A stretch of 46,123 bases of DNA from Phascolarctobacterium_A sp034086985 (GCA_034086985.1 JAXDZG010000008.1:1-46123), one strand, 5' to 3'; counted from the stretch's first letter, positions 1 to 8,384 are shown. The notes: generated by a model not told the origin, from the letters alone. Translations and numbers: made by a program.

Positions 1-148
1 TGTAGAAATGGTAATGCCTGGCGATAACGTAACCATGGAAGTAGAACTGATCACCCCGATCGCTATTGAAAAAGGTCTGCGTTTCGCTATCCGCGAAGGC
101 GGTCGTACCGTTGGCGCTGGCGTTGTTTCCGAGGTTGAAGAAGTTTAA
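1..148 (+). CDS. tuf: Elongation factor Tu, C-terminal 48 residues (partial)
   Basis: The reading frame open from base 2 to the TAA at 146-148 encodes the end of EF-Tu domain III, including MPGDNVTMEVELITPIA and RFAIREGGRTVGAGVV, which are diagnostic for EF-Tu. EF-Tu carries aminoacyl-tRNA to the ribosomal A site. The start lies outside the window. It sits immediately upstream of the S10 operon, as in many Firmicutes, but a terminator separates the two transcripts. Confidence 0.97.
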   Translation, partial: VEMVMPGDNVTMEVELITPIAIEKGLRFAIREGGRTVGAGVVSEVEEV

Positions 149-197
149 TTCTAAAAACTTACGGTAAATCCCGATTTTTAAGTTAGATCCCTGATAT

Positions 198-232
198 ATA
201 TGAGGGGGGCTAGTCACCCCCTCATATTCTTA
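198..232 (+). terminator. Rho-independent terminator after tuf
   Basis: An 11-bp perfect stem pairs 198-208 (ATATGAGGGGG) with 217-227 (CCCCCTCATAT) around an 8-nt loop, followed by a T-rich tail (TCTTATGTTTG). It closes the tuf transcript before the S10 leader. Confidence 0.85.
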
Positions 233-259
233 TGTTTGTTGGTATGGCCCTGCGATGAT

Positions 260-298
260 GTGAAAGGTTGCTTGCCTGTTAGACAGGGAGATTTTCAC
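260..298 (+). promoter_or_regulatory. Stem-loop in the S10 operon leader
   Basis: Outer pairs GTGAAA (260-265) with TTTCAC (293-298), and an inner helix CCTGT (275-279)/ACAGG (283-287) closes a 3-nt loop. The hairpin lies 52 nt before rpsJ in untranslated leader. S10 operons in other bacteria are autoregulated through leader RNA (L4 in E. coli). That this hairpin plays a similar role is inference. I found no convincing -35/-10 pair between the tuf terminator and rpsJ. Confidence 0.4.
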
Positions 299-349
299 GG
301 AGTATGTCCGTTCATAGAAACTGGGCGATTTTAGGAGGTTATTTTTTTA

Positions 350-661
350 ATGGCTAAGTCTCAAAAGATTAGAATACGCCTGAAAGCGTATGACCACAAA
401 GCACTTGACCAAAGTGCTACCAAGATTGTAGAAACTGCAAAACGTACCGGCGCTCAAGTATCCGGTCCGATTCCCCTGCCGACTGAGAAAAACATTTACA
501 CCATTCTGCGTTCTCCTCACGTTAACAAAGACTCTCGTGAACAATTCGAGATGCGCACCCACAAAAGACTGGTAGACATTCTGGAACCCACCGCTAAGAC
601 CGTTGATGCTCTGATGCGTCTTGATCTTCCCGCTGGCGTTGACATCGAAATTAAACTGTAA
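350..661 (+). CDS. rpsJ: 30S ribosomal protein S10
   Basis: The 103-residue protein has the S10 pattern: IRIRLKAYDHKALDQSA near the N-terminus, the SGPIPLPTEK loop, and RTHKRLVDI near residue 70. S10 sits in the 30S head and also acts as NusE in transcription antitermination. The ATG follows TTAGGAGG with normal spacing. It is the first gene of the S10 operon, 15 nt before rplC. Glutamine is always CAA here, typical of the highly expressed genes of this window. Confidence 0.98.
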   Translation: MAKSQKIRIRLKAYDHKALDQSATKIVETAKRTGAQVSGPIPLPTEKNIYTILRSPHVNKDSREQFEMRTHKRLVDILEPTAKTVDALMRLDLPAGVDIEIKL

Positions 662-676
662 GGAGGAGGTGCAATA

Positions 677-1318
677 ATGGCTAAAGGTATCTTAGGCAAA
701 AAACTGGGCATGACCCAAATTTTTGAAGCTGACGGCAAGCTGATCCCTGTAACTGTTGTAGAAGCTGGTCCTTGCGTAGTACTTCAAAACAAAACCGAAG
801 AAACAGACGGTTACAACGCTGTTCAACTTGGTTTTGGTGAAATCAAAGAAAAACATACCACCAAACCCATGAAAGGCCATTTTGACAAAGCTGGCGTAGC
901 GCCGGTTAAGTTTGTCAGAGAATTGCGTCTGTCTGCTCCTTCTGAATATACAATCGGTCAAAAAATCACTGCTGAAATCTTCGCAGCTGGTGAACTGATC
1001 GATGCAAGCGGCGTATCCCGCGGCAAAGGCTTTGCAGGCACTATTAAGCGCCACAATTTCGCTCGTGGTCCTATGAAACACGGTTCCAAATCCCATCGTG
1101 AACCCGGCTCCATGGGTCCCATGCATTCTGGTCCTGGCGGCCGCGTAATCAAAGGCAAGAAACTGCCTGGCCGTATGGGCAATCAAAATGTAACCGTTCA
1201 ACGTCTGACCGTTGCTCGTGTAGACGCAGAACGTAATCTTATTCTGGTAAAAGGCGCCATCCCTGGTGCAACTGGTTCTTACGTAGTTCTGAAAGAAACC
1301 GTAAAACCGAAGAAATAA
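677..1318 (+). CDS. rplC: 50S ribosomal protein L3
   Basis: The 213-residue protein starts MAKGILGKKLGMTQIF, the classical bacterial L3 start, and carries the conserved MKHGSKSHREPGSMG stretch around residues 135-150 and the GNQNVTVQ segment that reaches towards the peptidyl transferase centre. L3 is an early 50S assembly protein. The SD AAGGAGGAGG is 7 nt before the ATG. The gene is co-directional with rpsJ and rplD in one transcription unit. Confidence 0.98.
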   Translation: MAKGILGKKLGMTQIFEADGKLIPVTVVEAGPCVVLQNKTEETDGYNAVQLGFGEIKEKHTTKPMKGHFDKAGVAPVKFVRELRLSAPSEYTIGQKITAEIFAAGELIDASGVSRGKGFAGTIKRHNFARGPMKHGSKSHREPGSMGPMHSGPGGRVIKGKKLPGRMGNQNVTVQRLTVARVDAERNLILVKGAIPGATGSYVVLKETVKPKK

Positions 1319-1347
1319 GATAAGCGAAAGAAAGGAGGATGCTTCTA

Positions 1348-1974
1348 ATGCCGAAGTTATCAGTATATAATCTGGCCGGTCAAGTTGCCGGTGAAATAGA
1401 ATTAAATGATTCCGTATTTGGCGCTGAGTTCAACGAAGCTGTAGTACACCAAGCAGTAGTAATGCAGCTGGCTAACCAACGTCAAGGTACTTCCGCAACC
1501 AAGACCCGTGGTATGGTTCGTGGCGGTGGCCGCAAGCCTTGGAAACAAAAAGGCACCGGTCATGCTCGTTGCGGTTCTATCCGTTCCTCTATCTGGGTAG
1601 GCGGCGGCTGCACTTTCGGCCCCCAACCCCGCAGCTATGCAAAGAAGATGCCCCGCAAGGCTCGTCGTCTGGCTCTTTGCTGTGCACTGTCTGCTAAAGT
1701 AGCAGCTGGTGAACTGGTAGTAGTTGAAGGCTTGGCTTTCGACGCTCCCAAAACTAAGAATGTAGCTTCCATGCTGAACGCTTTTGAAGCTGCTGACAAG
1801 AAGGCTCTGATCATCACTGATGGCAGCAACGTAAACGTTGAACTTTCCGCTCGCAACATGCCGAAAGTAACCACCATCACCAACATGGGCCTGAACTGCT
1901 TTGATATCCTGAACAGCAAGAAAGTATTCCTTGCTAAAGATGTTGTAGAAAAAATTGAGGAGGTGCTCGCATAA
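1348..1974 (+). CDS. rplD: 50S ribosomal protein L4
   Basis: L4 is an early 50S assembly protein whose internal loop lines the exit tunnel. The loop motif RGGGRKPWKQKGTGHAR is present at about residues 57-73. An upstream in-frame ATG at 1339 directly abuts the SD AGGAGG (1333-1338) and cannot be used. The ATG at 1348, 9 nt after the SD, gives a normal 208-residue protein starting MPKLSVYN. The stop overlaps the rplW start (TAATG), suggesting translational coupling. Confidence 0.97.
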   Translation: MPKLSVYNLAGQVAGEIELNDSVFGAEFNEAVVHQAVVMQLANQRQGTSATKTRGMVRGGGRKPWKQKGTGHARCGSIRSSIWVGGGCTFGPQPRSYAKKMPRKARRLALCCALSAKVAAGELVVVEGLAFDAPKTKNVASMLNAFEAADKKALIITDGSNVNVELSARNMPKVTTITNMGLNCFDILNSKKVFLAKDVVEKIEEVLA

Positions 1975-2264
1975 TGGCTGCTAATCCTCGCGACGTACTG
2001 ATTCGTCCCATCATCACTGAGAAAACCTCTCAAATGATGCAAGAAAACAAATACACCTTCCAGGTTCCCCTGGACGCTAACAAAGTTGAAATTCGTCAAG
2101 CTGTTGAAGCAGTATTTGGCGTAAAGGTTGTTAATGTAAACACTATCCGCGTAATGGGCAAAACCAAGCGCATGGGTAAATATGTTGGCAAACGTTCCGA
2201 TTATAAGAAAGCAATCGTGAAGCTTGCTGAAGGCAATACGATTCCCCTTTTCGAAGGAATGTAA
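1974..2264 (+). CDS. rplW: 50S ribosomal protein L23
   Basis: The 96-residue protein has PRDVLIRPIITEKTS at the N-terminus and KVVNVNTIRVMGKTKRMG in the middle, both typical of L23. L23 surrounds the exit tunnel and is the docking site for trigger factor and SRP. The start overlaps the rplD stop by one base, and the SD GAGGAGG lies inside the end of rplD. Confidence 0.98.
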   Translation: MAANPRDVLIRPIITEKTSQMMQENKYTFQVPLDANKVEIRQAVEAVFGVKVVNVNTIRVMGKTKRMGKYVGKRSDYKKAIVKLAEGNTIPLFEGM

Positions 2265-2291
2265 TTAACGTATAATAGGAGGTCAAATTAA

Positions 2292-3122
2292 ATGGCTATT
2301 AAAAGCTTTAATCCGTATTCTCCTTCCAGACGCTTTATTACTGTGTCTGCCTTCGAAGAGATTACGACTGACAAGCCTTACCGCCCGCTGGTCGAGAAGC
2401 TCGACAAACATGCTGGCCGTAACAACACTGGTAAGATGACTGTTCGCCATCAAGGCGGCGGCCATAAGAGACAATATCGTATCATTGACTTCAAACGCAA
2501 CAAGGACGGCATCCCCGCTAAGGTTGCTACCATTGAATACGATCCTAACCGTAACGCTCGCATCGCTCTGATCAACTATGCAGACGGCGAAAAACGTTAC
2601 ATCATCGCTCCCCTGGATTTGAAGGTTGGCGATACCGTAGTAAGCGGTACTGACGCAGATATCAAGACCGGTAACTGCCTGCCGCTGAAGAACATTCCCC
2701 TGGGCACCACCGTGCACAATGTGGAAATGAAGATTGGTAAGGGCGGCCAAATGGCTCGTAGCGCTGGTACCAGTGCTCAGCTGATGGCTAAGGAAGGCGA
2801 CTACGCTCTGCTGCGTCTGCCCTCCGGCGAAATCCGTAAAGTACATATCAACTGCCGTGCTACCATCGGTATGGTTGGCAACATCGACGCTGAAAACATC
2901 TGCATCGGTAAAGCTGGTCGTTCTCGTTGGTTGGGCATCCGTCCTGCAAACCGCGGCGTTGTAATGAACCCGAACGACCATCCGCACGGCGGTGGTGAAG
3001 GTCACTCCCCCGTTGGTCGTAAGCGTCCTGTTACTCCTTGGGGTAAATGTGCATTCGGTACTCGTACTCGCAAAGAGAAGAAAGCTTCTACTAAGTTAAT
3101 TTTGAAACGTAGAACCAAATAA
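2292..3122 (+). CDS. rplB: 50S ribosomal protein L2
   Basis: The 276-residue protein has the near-universal L2 signature NPNDHPHGGGEGHSP near residues 224-238, containing the conserved His close to the peptidyl transferase centre, and the typical KSFNPYSPSRR start. L2 is needed for subunit association and assembly. An AGGAGG lies 7 nt upstream of the ATG. Confidence 0.98.
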   Translation: MAIKSFNPYSPSRRFITVSAFEEITTDKPYRPLVEKLDKHAGRNNTGKMTVRHQGGGHKRQYRIIDFKRNKDGIPAKVATIEYDPNRNARIALINYADGEKRYIIAPLDLKVGDTVVSGTDADIKTGNCLPLKNIPLGTTVHNVEMKIGKGGQMARSAGTSAQLMAKEGDYALLRLPSGEIRKVHINCRATIGMVGNIDAENICIGKAGRSRWLGIRPANRGVVMNPNDHPHGGGEGHSPVGRKRPVTPWGKCAFGTRTRKEKKASTKLILKRRTK

Positions 3123-3153
3123 TATAGCAGGATAAAGAAAGGAGGCTAACCTA

Positions 3154-3429
3154 GTGTCCAGATCAGTTAAAAAAGGACCTTTTGTCCATGCAAGTCTTTT
3201 GAAAAAGATTGACGCGCTTAATGCCGCTAATGATAAAAAAGTTGTTAAGACCTGGTCTCGCAGCTCTACTATTATTCCGTCTTTCGTTGGTCACACCATT
3301 GCGGTTCATGACGGACGCAAACATGTTCCCGTGTTCATCACCGAGGATATGGTAGGCCACAAATTGGGAGAATTCGCTCCTACTCGTACTTACAAAGGTC
3401 ACGCAGACAAGACCACCGGTTTAAAATAA
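3154..3429 (+). CDS. rpsS: 30S ribosomal protein S19
   Basis: The 91-residue protein starts at a GTG (SRSVKKGPFV) and contains the S19 motif IPSFVGHTIAVHDGRKHVPV and the GEFAPTRTYKGH end. S19 forms a head complex with S13 on the 30S subunit. AAAGGAGG lies about 10 nt before the GTG. It is placed between rplB and rplV as in most bacteria. Confidence 0.98.
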   Translation: MSRSVKKGPFVHASLLKKIDALNAANDKKVVKTWSRSSTIIPSFVGHTIAVHDGRKHVPVFITEDMVGHKLGEFAPTRTYKGHADKTTGLK

Positions 3430-3450
3430 GGGGAAGGGAGGAAATAGACA

Positions 3451-3783
3451 ATGGAAGCAAAGGCAGTTGCTAAATATATTCGCATTGCTCCGCGCAAACT
3501 GCGCATCGTAATCAATCTGATCCGCGGCAAGTCCGTTGGTGAAGCATTCGCTATCCTCAAATTCACCCCGAAGGTTGGTTCTGAGGTAATCGAGAAAGTT
3601 CTGCGCAGCGCAGTAGCTAACGCAGAGCATAACTTTGACATGAACGTGGATAACCTGATCGTATCCACCTGCTTCGTAGATGCAGGCCCGACCATGAAAC
3701 GCATTCATCCCCGTTCTCGTGGACAAGCTTTCAAGATTTTGAAACGTTCTAGCCACGTAACCGTAGCTGTTAAAGAAAAATAA
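3451..3783 (+). CDS. rplV: 50S ribosomal protein L22
   Basis: The 110-residue protein has KYIRIAPRKLRIVINLIRG at residues 8-26 and the PRSRGQAFKILKRSSH hairpin tip region that lines the exit tunnel near macrolide sites. The family's usual length is about 110, so it is intact. SD GGGAGG precedes the ATG. Confidence 0.98.
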   Translation: MEAKAVAKYIRIAPRKLRIVINLIRGKSVGEAFAILKFTPKVGSEVIEKVLRSAVANAEHNFDMNVDNLIVSTCFVDAGPTMKRIHPRSRGQAFKILKRSSHVTVAVKEK

Positions 3784-3810
3784 TATCCCGTCAGAAGGAG
3801 GGAAAAGATA

Positions 3811-4479
3811 GTGGGTCAAAAAGTTAATCCGCATGGTCTCCGTGTTGGCGTTATCAAAGGCTGGGATTCCAAATGGTACGCTGATAAGGACTATGAGAAG
3901 TACTTGTTAGAAGATATTAAAATCCGTGAATTCATTAAAGAAAAATTGTTCCTGTCCGGTATCTCCAAGGTAGAAATCGAACGCGCAAGCAATAAAGCCC
4001 GCATTTCCATCCATACTGCAAAACCTGGTATGGTAATCGGTCGTCAAGGCAGCAACATTGAACTGCTGAAATCCGACCTGAAGAAAATGACTGAAAGCGC
4101 TATCGACATCAACATCGTAGAAGTTAAAACCCCGGATATGGACGCAACCTTGGTTGCAGAGAACATTGCAGCTCAACTGGAACGCCGCATCGCTTTCCGT
4201 CGTGCAATGAAACAATGCGTTGGCCGTACCATGCGTATGGGCGCTAAGGGTATCAAGATTACCTGCGGCGGTCGTCTGGGCGGTGCTGAAATCGCTCGTA
4301 GCGAATCCTATCGTGAAGGCAGCATTCCTCTGCACACTCTGCGTGCTGACATTGATTATGGCACTGCAGAAGCACATACCACTTATGGCCGCATCGGCGT
4401 AAAGGTATGGATCTACAAAGGCGAGGTTCTTCCTGAAAGCAAAGAAGCAGTTAAGGCTGCTCCGGCAAAGGAGGCATAA
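3811..4479 (+). CDS. rpsC: 30S ribosomal protein S3
   Basis: The 222-residue protein begins at GTG (GQKVNPHGLRVG) after AGAAGGAGGG. It contains the KH RNA-binding core PGMVIGRQGSNIELL around residue 70 and the S3 C-terminal signature GRLGGAEIAR, ending in an Ala/Lys/Glu-rich tail. S3 lines the mRNA entry channel. The SD of rplP lies within its last codons. Confidence 0.98.
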   Translation: MGQKVNPHGLRVGVIKGWDSKWYADKDYEKYLLEDIKIREFIKEKLFLSGISKVEIERASNKARISIHTAKPGMVIGRQGSNIELLKSDLKKMTESAIDINIVEVKTPDMDATLVAENIAAQLERRIAFRRAMKQCVGRTMRMGAKGIKITCGGRLGGAEIARSESYREGSIPLHTLRADIDYGTAEAHTTYGRIGVKVWIYKGEVLPESKEAVKAAPAKEA

Positions 4480-4485
4480 TCTGAC

Positions 4486-4938
4486 ATGTTATTACCGAAG
4501 AGAGTTAAACATCGTAAACAACATAGAGGTCGTATGACCGGCCGTGCTATGCGTGGCAACAAGATCTCCCATGGCGATTACGGCCTGGTAGCTCTGGAGC
4601 CCGCTTGGATCACCAACCGTCAAATCGAGGCTGCTCGTATTGCAATGACCCGTTACATCAAACGTGGTGGTCAAGTATGGATTCAAATTTTCCCGGACAA
4701 ACCGATTACCGCAAAGCCTGCTGAAACTCGTATGGGTTCTGGTAAAGGTTCCCCGGAATACTGGGTAGCAGTAGTTAAACCTGGTCGCGTACTGTTCGAA
4801 ATGAACGGTGTTAGCGAAGAAGTAGCTAAGGAAGCTATGCGTCTTGCTAGCCACAAACTGCCGATCAAATGCAAATTTGTGACCAAGGCTCAACAGGAAG
4901 CTGAAGCTGCCGCACAAGAAAAGGGTGGTGAAGCTTAA
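4486..4938 (+). CDS. rplP: 50S ribosomal protein L16
   Basis: L16 contacts A-site tRNA. The protein starts MLLPKRVKHRKQHRG and has RYIKRGGQVWIQIFPDKPIT and RMGSGKGSPEYWVAVVKPG. At 150 residues it carries a short Ala/Glu-rich C-terminal tail (AEAAAQEKGGEA) beyond the common length near 140. The stop overlaps the rpmC start (TAATG). Confidence 0.97.
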   Translation: MLLPKRVKHRKQHRGRMTGRAMRGNKISHGDYGLVALEPAWITNRQIEAARIAMTRYIKRGGQVWIQIFPDKPITAKPAETRMGSGKGSPEYWVAVVKPGRVLFEMNGVSEEVAKEAMRLASHKLPIKCKFVTKAQQEAEAAAQEKGGEA

Positions 4939-5132
4939 TGAAAACAACAGAAATTCGTGAATTGTCTGCTGCTGAGTTAGACACCAAATTGGCAGATTTG
5001 AAAGAACAACTTTTCAACCTGCGTTTTCAAATGGCAACCGGTCAATGTGAAAACCCCATGAAGATTCGTGACGTAAAGAAATCCATTGCCCGTATCAAAA
5101 CAATCCAGCGTGAACGTGAGCTCAAGGCTTAA
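4938..5132 (+). CDS. rpmC: 50S ribosomal protein L29
   Basis: This 64-residue, two-helix protein has ELSAAELDTKLADLKEQLFNLRFQ and the conserved MKIRDVKKSIARIKT end. L29 sits beside L23 at the tunnel exit. Its ATG overlaps the rplP stop by one base, with GGTGG upstream serving as the SD, so translation is probably coupled. Confidence 0.97.
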   Translation: MKTTEIRELSAAELDTKLADLKEQLFNLRFQMATGQCENPMKIRDVKKSIARIKTIQRERELKA

Positions 5133-5164
5133 CTGTTTTGAGATATAACAAGGAGGAAACAGTC

Positions 5165-5425
5165 GTGACCGAAGAAAGAAACGCACGTGTTACCCGTATT
5201 GGTAAAGTTGTCAGCGATAAAATGCAAAAAACTGTAGTAGTTGCAGTAGAACGTTTCGTTCAGCATCCGCTGTACAAAAAAGGCGTACAACATACTATTA
5301 AATTTAAAGCTCATGACGAAAATAACGAAGCACACATTGGTGACGTAGTGCAAATCATGCAAACTCGTCCTCTGTCCAAGGATAAATGCTGGCGCGTTAT
5401 TGAGATTTTAGAGCGTGCAAAATAA
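5165..5425 (+). CDS. rpsQ: 30S ribosomal protein S17
   Basis: S17 binds 16S rRNA helices 7 and 11. The protein has RIGKVVSDKMQKTVVVAVERF and the MQTRPLSKDKCWRVIEIL end. An in-frame TTG at 5138 lies upstream of the SD. The GTG at 5165 is 8 nt after AAGGAGG (5150-5156) and gives the family's usual length of 86 residues. Confidence 0.96.
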   Translation: MTEERNARVTRIGKVVSDKMQKTVVVAVERFVQHPLYKKGVQHTIKFKAHDENNEAHIGDVVQIMQTRPLSKDKCWRVIEILERAK

Positions 5426-5462
5426 TTTTGCCGAGTATTAGTCCGGCAAGGGAGGGAAATCC

Positions 5463-5831
5463 ATGATACAACAACAAACTATCCTTAATGTTGGTGATAA
5501 CACCGGCGCTAAGAAAGTTATGTGTATTCGTGTATTAGGCGGTTCTTACCGTAAATATGCTAATATTGGCGACGTTATCGTAGCTTCTGTTAAAGATGCA
5601 TCACCCGGTGGCGTTGTAAAAAAAGGTGACGTAGTTAAAGCAGTTGTTGTTCGTTCCGCTAAGGGTGTTCGCCGCGCTGACGGTTCCTACATCCGCTTCG
5701 ATGAGAACGCTGCTGTAATTATTAAAGACGACAAGAGCCCCCGCGGCACCCGTATTTTTGGGCCTGTTGCTCGTGAGCTCCGTGAAAAAGACTTCATGAA
5801 AATCATTTCTCTGGCACCGGAAGTGCTGTAA
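5463..5831 (+). CDS. rplN: 50S ribosomal protein L14
   Basis: This 122-residue protein is the exact family length. It has MIQQQTILNVGDNTGAKK, the signature GGVVKKGDVVKAVVVR, and the GPVARELRE end. L14 forms part of the intersubunit bridge and is the target of the silencing factor RsfS. It begins the spc operon part of the cluster, 37 nt after rpsQ with no terminator between. Confidence 0.98.
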   Translation: MIQQQTILNVGDNTGAKKVMCIRVLGGSYRKYANIGDVIVASVKDASPGGVVKKGDVVKAVVVRSAKGVRRADGSYIRFDENAAVIIKDDKSPRGTRIFGPVARELREKDFMKIISLAPEVL

Positions 5832-5868
5832 GAAATTAGATAACGCACTATAAGGAGGTGTTCTTGAC

Positions 5869-6198
5869 ATGGCAAATGCTGTAAAGCTGCATGTTAAAAA
5901 AGGCGATACCGTTCTTGTTCTGTCCGGTAAGGATAAGGGCAAGCAAGGTAAGGTCGTTGAAGCTCTGCCTAAGAAAGCCAAAGTGGTTGTTGAAGGCGTA
6001 AATAAAGTAAAACGTCATACCAAACCGTCTCAAGCAAATCCTCAAGGCGGTATTATTACTAAGGAAGCTCCGATTACCGCTTCTAAGGTAATGGTGGTAT
6101 GCCCGGCTTGCAAAAAAGCTACCCGTATTAAAAAGACCGAAGTTGCAGGCGCATCCGTAAGAGTTTGCAAAAAATGCGGTGAAGTAATCGATAAATAA
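5869..6198 (+). CDS. rplX: 50S ribosomal protein L24 with C-terminal Cys4 ribbon
   Basis: L24 is an assembly initiator. The KOW motif (KKGDTVLVLSGKDKGKQGKV) is at residues 9-28, followed by the conserved VNKVKRHTKPSQANPQGGI. The C-terminus holds two CxxC pairs (CPAC and CKKC), consistent with a zinc ribbon as in some Firmicute L24 proteins. Length is 109 residues. AAGGAGG lies 12 nt upstream of the ATG. Confidence 0.97.
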   Translation: MANAVKLHVKKGDTVLVLSGKDKGKQGKVVEALPKKAKVVVEGVNKVKRHTKPSQANPQGGIITKEAPITASKVMVVCPACKKATRIKKTEVAGASVRVCKKCGEVIDK

Positions 6199-6225
6199 TT
6201 TTCCGGGAAAGGAGGAAATAACTGA

Positions 6226-6771
6226 ATGGCAAAGACCAGATTGCAAGAAAAATATTTGTCCGAAGTAGTTAAAGCTCTTCACGACAAATTCCAATATAAA
6301 AATGTAATGGAAATCCCCAAAGTAGAGAAAGTTGTCATCAACATGGGTGTTGGCGAAGCAGTTGGCAACAGCAAGGCTCTGGAAGCAGCAGTTGCTGATA
6401 TGACTCAAATCGCAGGTCAAAAACCTGTAATCACCAAAGCTAAGAAATCCATCGCAGCTTTCAAAGTACGTCAAGGCATGCCTCTGGGCGCTAAAGTTAC
6501 TCTGCGTGGCGACCGTATGTACTATTTCCTTGATAAACTGATGAATCTCGCTCTTCCGCGTGTACGTGACTTCCGCGGTGTTAGCGCTTCCGCTTTTGAC
6601 GGCCGTGGCAACTACGCCCTGGGCCTGAAAGAACAATTGATTTTCCCGGAAATCGAATACGATAAGATCGATAAAGTTCGTGGCATGGATATCATCATTG
6701 TAACTACTGCTAAGACTGACGAAGAAGCTAGAGAATTGCTCAGACTTCTCGGAATGCCGTTTGGCGCATAA
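6226..6771 (+). CDS. rplE: 50S ribosomal protein L5
   Basis: The 181-residue protein has the L5 features VVINMGVGEA, AGQKPVITKAKKSIAAFKVR and the FPEIEYDKI stretch. L5 binds 5S rRNA in the central protuberance and contacts P-site tRNA. AAAGGAGG lies before the ATG; rpsZ follows after 16 nt. Confidence 0.98.
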   Translation: MAKTRLQEKYLSEVVKALHDKFQYKNVMEIPKVEKVVINMGVGEAVGNSKALEAAVADMTQIAGQKPVITKAKKSIAAFKVRQGMPLGAKVTLRGDRMYYFLDKLMNLALPRVRDFRGVSASAFDGRGNYALGLKEQLIFPEIEYDKIDKVRGMDIIIVTTAKTDEEARELLRLLGMPFGA

Positions 6772-6787
6772 GTGAGGAGGGAATACC

Positions 6788-6973
6788 GTGGCTAAAAAAG
6801 CCCTGATTGAAAAATGGAAAGGCGAGCCTAAATACGAAGTTCGCCAATATAACCGCTGCAAAGTATGCGGCAGACCTCATGGCTATATGCGTAAATTTGG
6901 CCTCTGCCGTATCTGCTTCCGTGAATATGCTTACAAAGGTGCTATTCCGGGCGTAACCAAAGCAAGCTGGTAA
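6788..6973 (+). CDS. rpsZ: 30S ribosomal protein S14, zinc-binding short form
   Basis: This 61-residue GTG-start protein is the short S14 form with two CxxC motifs (CKVC and CRIC, spaced by GRPHGYMRKFGL), which bind zinc. Long S14 proteins of about 100 residues lack these cysteines. S14 is in the 30S head near S3 and S10. Zinc-type S14 is normal for Firmicutes; many also keep a zinc-independent copy elsewhere, not visible here. Confidence 0.97.
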   Translation: MAKKALIEKWKGEPKYEVRQYNRCKVCGRPHGYMRKFGLCRICFREYAYKGAIPGVTKASW

Positions 6974-7004
6974 GACAGACAACAAGGAAGGAGGGTATTT
7001 AAGT

Positions 7005-7403
7005 ATGGTAATGACCGACCCGATTGCTGATATGCTTACCCGTATTCGTAACGCAAATTCAGTTCATCATGATAAAGTTGAAATCCCCAGCAGCAAGATG
7101 AAACTTGCTATCGCAGAAATTCTGAAAACTGAGGGTTTCATTAAAGATTTTGAAGTAATTGCTGACAACAAGCAAGGCATGATCAAAGTCACCCTGAAAT
7201 ACGGTGCAAATAAAGAGAAGGTTATCTCCGGTATTAAACGTATTTCCAAACCTGGTCTGAGAGTTTACTCTCAAAAAGACCAACTGCCTAGAGTCCTCGG
7301 AGGTCTGGGTATTGCATTAATTTCTACTTCCCAAGGCTTGATGACCGACAAAGCTGCTCGTAAAGCAGGCTTGGGCGGCGAAGTTCTTGCATACGTATGG
7401 TAA
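7005..7403 (+). CDS. rpsH: 30S ribosomal protein S8
   Basis: The 132-residue protein has DPIADMLTRIRNAN near the N-terminus and the GLGIALISTSQGLMTDKAARKAGLGGEVLAYVW end, of which the last 15 residues are the S8 signature. S8 nucleates the 30S platform and, in E. coli, represses the spc operon. Two ATGs are close together (7005 and 7011); the first is better spaced from AAGGAGGG (about 6988-6994). Confidence 0.97.
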   Translation: MVMTDPIADMLTRIRNANSVHHDKVEIPSSKMKLAIAEILKTEGFIKDFEVIADNKQGMIKVTLKYGANKEKVISGIKRISKPGLRVYSQKDQLPRVLGGLGIALISTSQGLMTDKAARKAGLGGEVLAYVW

Positions 7404-7430
7404 TACTGAAAAGATAGGAGGTGCTCGCAC

Positions 7431-7979
7431 GTGTCTAGAATTGGTAAAATGCCAATTACTGTTCCCGCTGGTGTAACAGTTACCATTGAAAATAACTATG
7501 TGACCGTTAAAGGTCCTAAAGGCGAATTGGCTCGCCAAATCAGCAAAAACATGAAATTGACCATGGACAACGGTGTTATCACTGTTGAGCGTCCGAACGA
7601 TGAAAAAGAAAACCGTTCCCTGCATGGTCTGTCCCGTACTCTGATCAACAACATGATCGTTGGCGTAACCACTGGTTTCTCCAAGACCTTGGAAATCCAA
7701 GGCGTTGGCTACCGTGCTGCTAAACAAGGCAACAACATTAACTTCACCCTGGGTTTCTCTCACCCGGTAGTTAAAGAGCCGCCTGCTGGTATTACCTTTG
7801 AAGTTCCCGCTCCGAACAAGATCGTTGTAAGCGGTGCTAACAAAGAGCAAGTAGGTGCAGTTGCTGCTGATATTCGTACCCTGCGTCCGCCCGAACCCTA
7901 TAAAGGTAAAGGTATCCGTTATGAAGGCGAACATGTTCGTCGTAAGATTGGTAAAGCTGGCGCTAAAGGCAAGAAATAA
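7431..7979 (+). CDS. rplF: 50S ribosomal protein L6
   Basis: The 182-residue protein starts at GTG after ATAGGAGG. It has SRIGKMPITVPAGVTV, two repeated L6 beta domains and the C-terminal signature PEPYKGKGIRYEGE. L6 is located near the GTPase centre of the 50S subunit. The length is typical (about 180). Confidence 0.98.
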   Translation: MSRIGKMPITVPAGVTVTIENNYVTVKGPKGELARQISKNMKLTMDNGVITVERPNDEKENRSLHGLSRTLINNMIVGVTTGFSKTLEIQGVGYRAAKQGNNINFTLGFSHPVVKEPPAGITFEVPAPNKIVVSGANKEQVGAVAADIRTLRPPEPYKGKGIRYEGEHVRRKIGKAGAKGKK

Positions 7980-8004
7980 TTTCTAAAAGAAGGGAGTGAA
8001 ACTC

Positions 8005-8367
8005 TTGTTTAACAGAGTTGATAAAAACGAGAAACGTCAAAAACGTCATCTCCGTTCTCGTAGATATATCATCGGTACTGCAGAAAAACCTCGTCTGAAC
8101 GTATATCGTTCCCTGGCTAACATCTATGCTCAGGTTATTAACGATGAGACCGGCGAAACCATCGCTGCTGCTAGCACCGTAGAAAAGAATCTGAAAGAAA
8201 ACTACGGCGGCAACATTGAAGCTGCTAAGGCTGTAGGTAAGGCAATCGCTGAAAAGGCACTGGCTAAAGGCGTAAAGGAAGTTGTATTCGATCGTGGTGG
8301 CTATCTGTACCACGGCCGTGTAGCTGCCCTGGCTGAAGCTGCTCGCGAAGCTGGCCTTGTATTCTAA
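8005..8367 (+). CDS. rplR: 50S ribosomal protein L18
   Basis: L18 binds 5S rRNA. The protein has RPRLNVYRS-like KPRLNVYRSLANIYAQVI and the FDRGGYLYHGRVAALAEAAREAGL end typical of L18. The start is unusual: the in-frame GTG at 7996 lies inside the SD (AAGAAGGGAG), so the TTG at 8005, with normal spacing, is the likely initiator and gives 120 residues, the family norm. Confidence 0.95.
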   Translation: MFNRVDKNEKRQKRHLRSRRYIIGTAEKPRLNVYRSLANIYAQVINDETGETIAAASTVEKNLKENYGGNIEAAKAVGKAIAEKALAKGVKEVVFDRGGYLYHGRVAALAEAAREAGLVF

Positions 8368-8384
8368 GAGAAGGAGGAAATAAA

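Noticed and set aside
1339..1347. Upstream ATG for rplD
   Set aside because: It directly touches the SD AGGAGG, leaving no spacing; the ATG at 1348 fits and gives the usual N-terminus.
5848..6861. Long minus-strand open frame opposite rplX, rplE and rpsZ
   Set aside because: It spans three certain ribosomal genes on the other strand and encodes a low-quality Phe/Ser-rich sequence with no family features.
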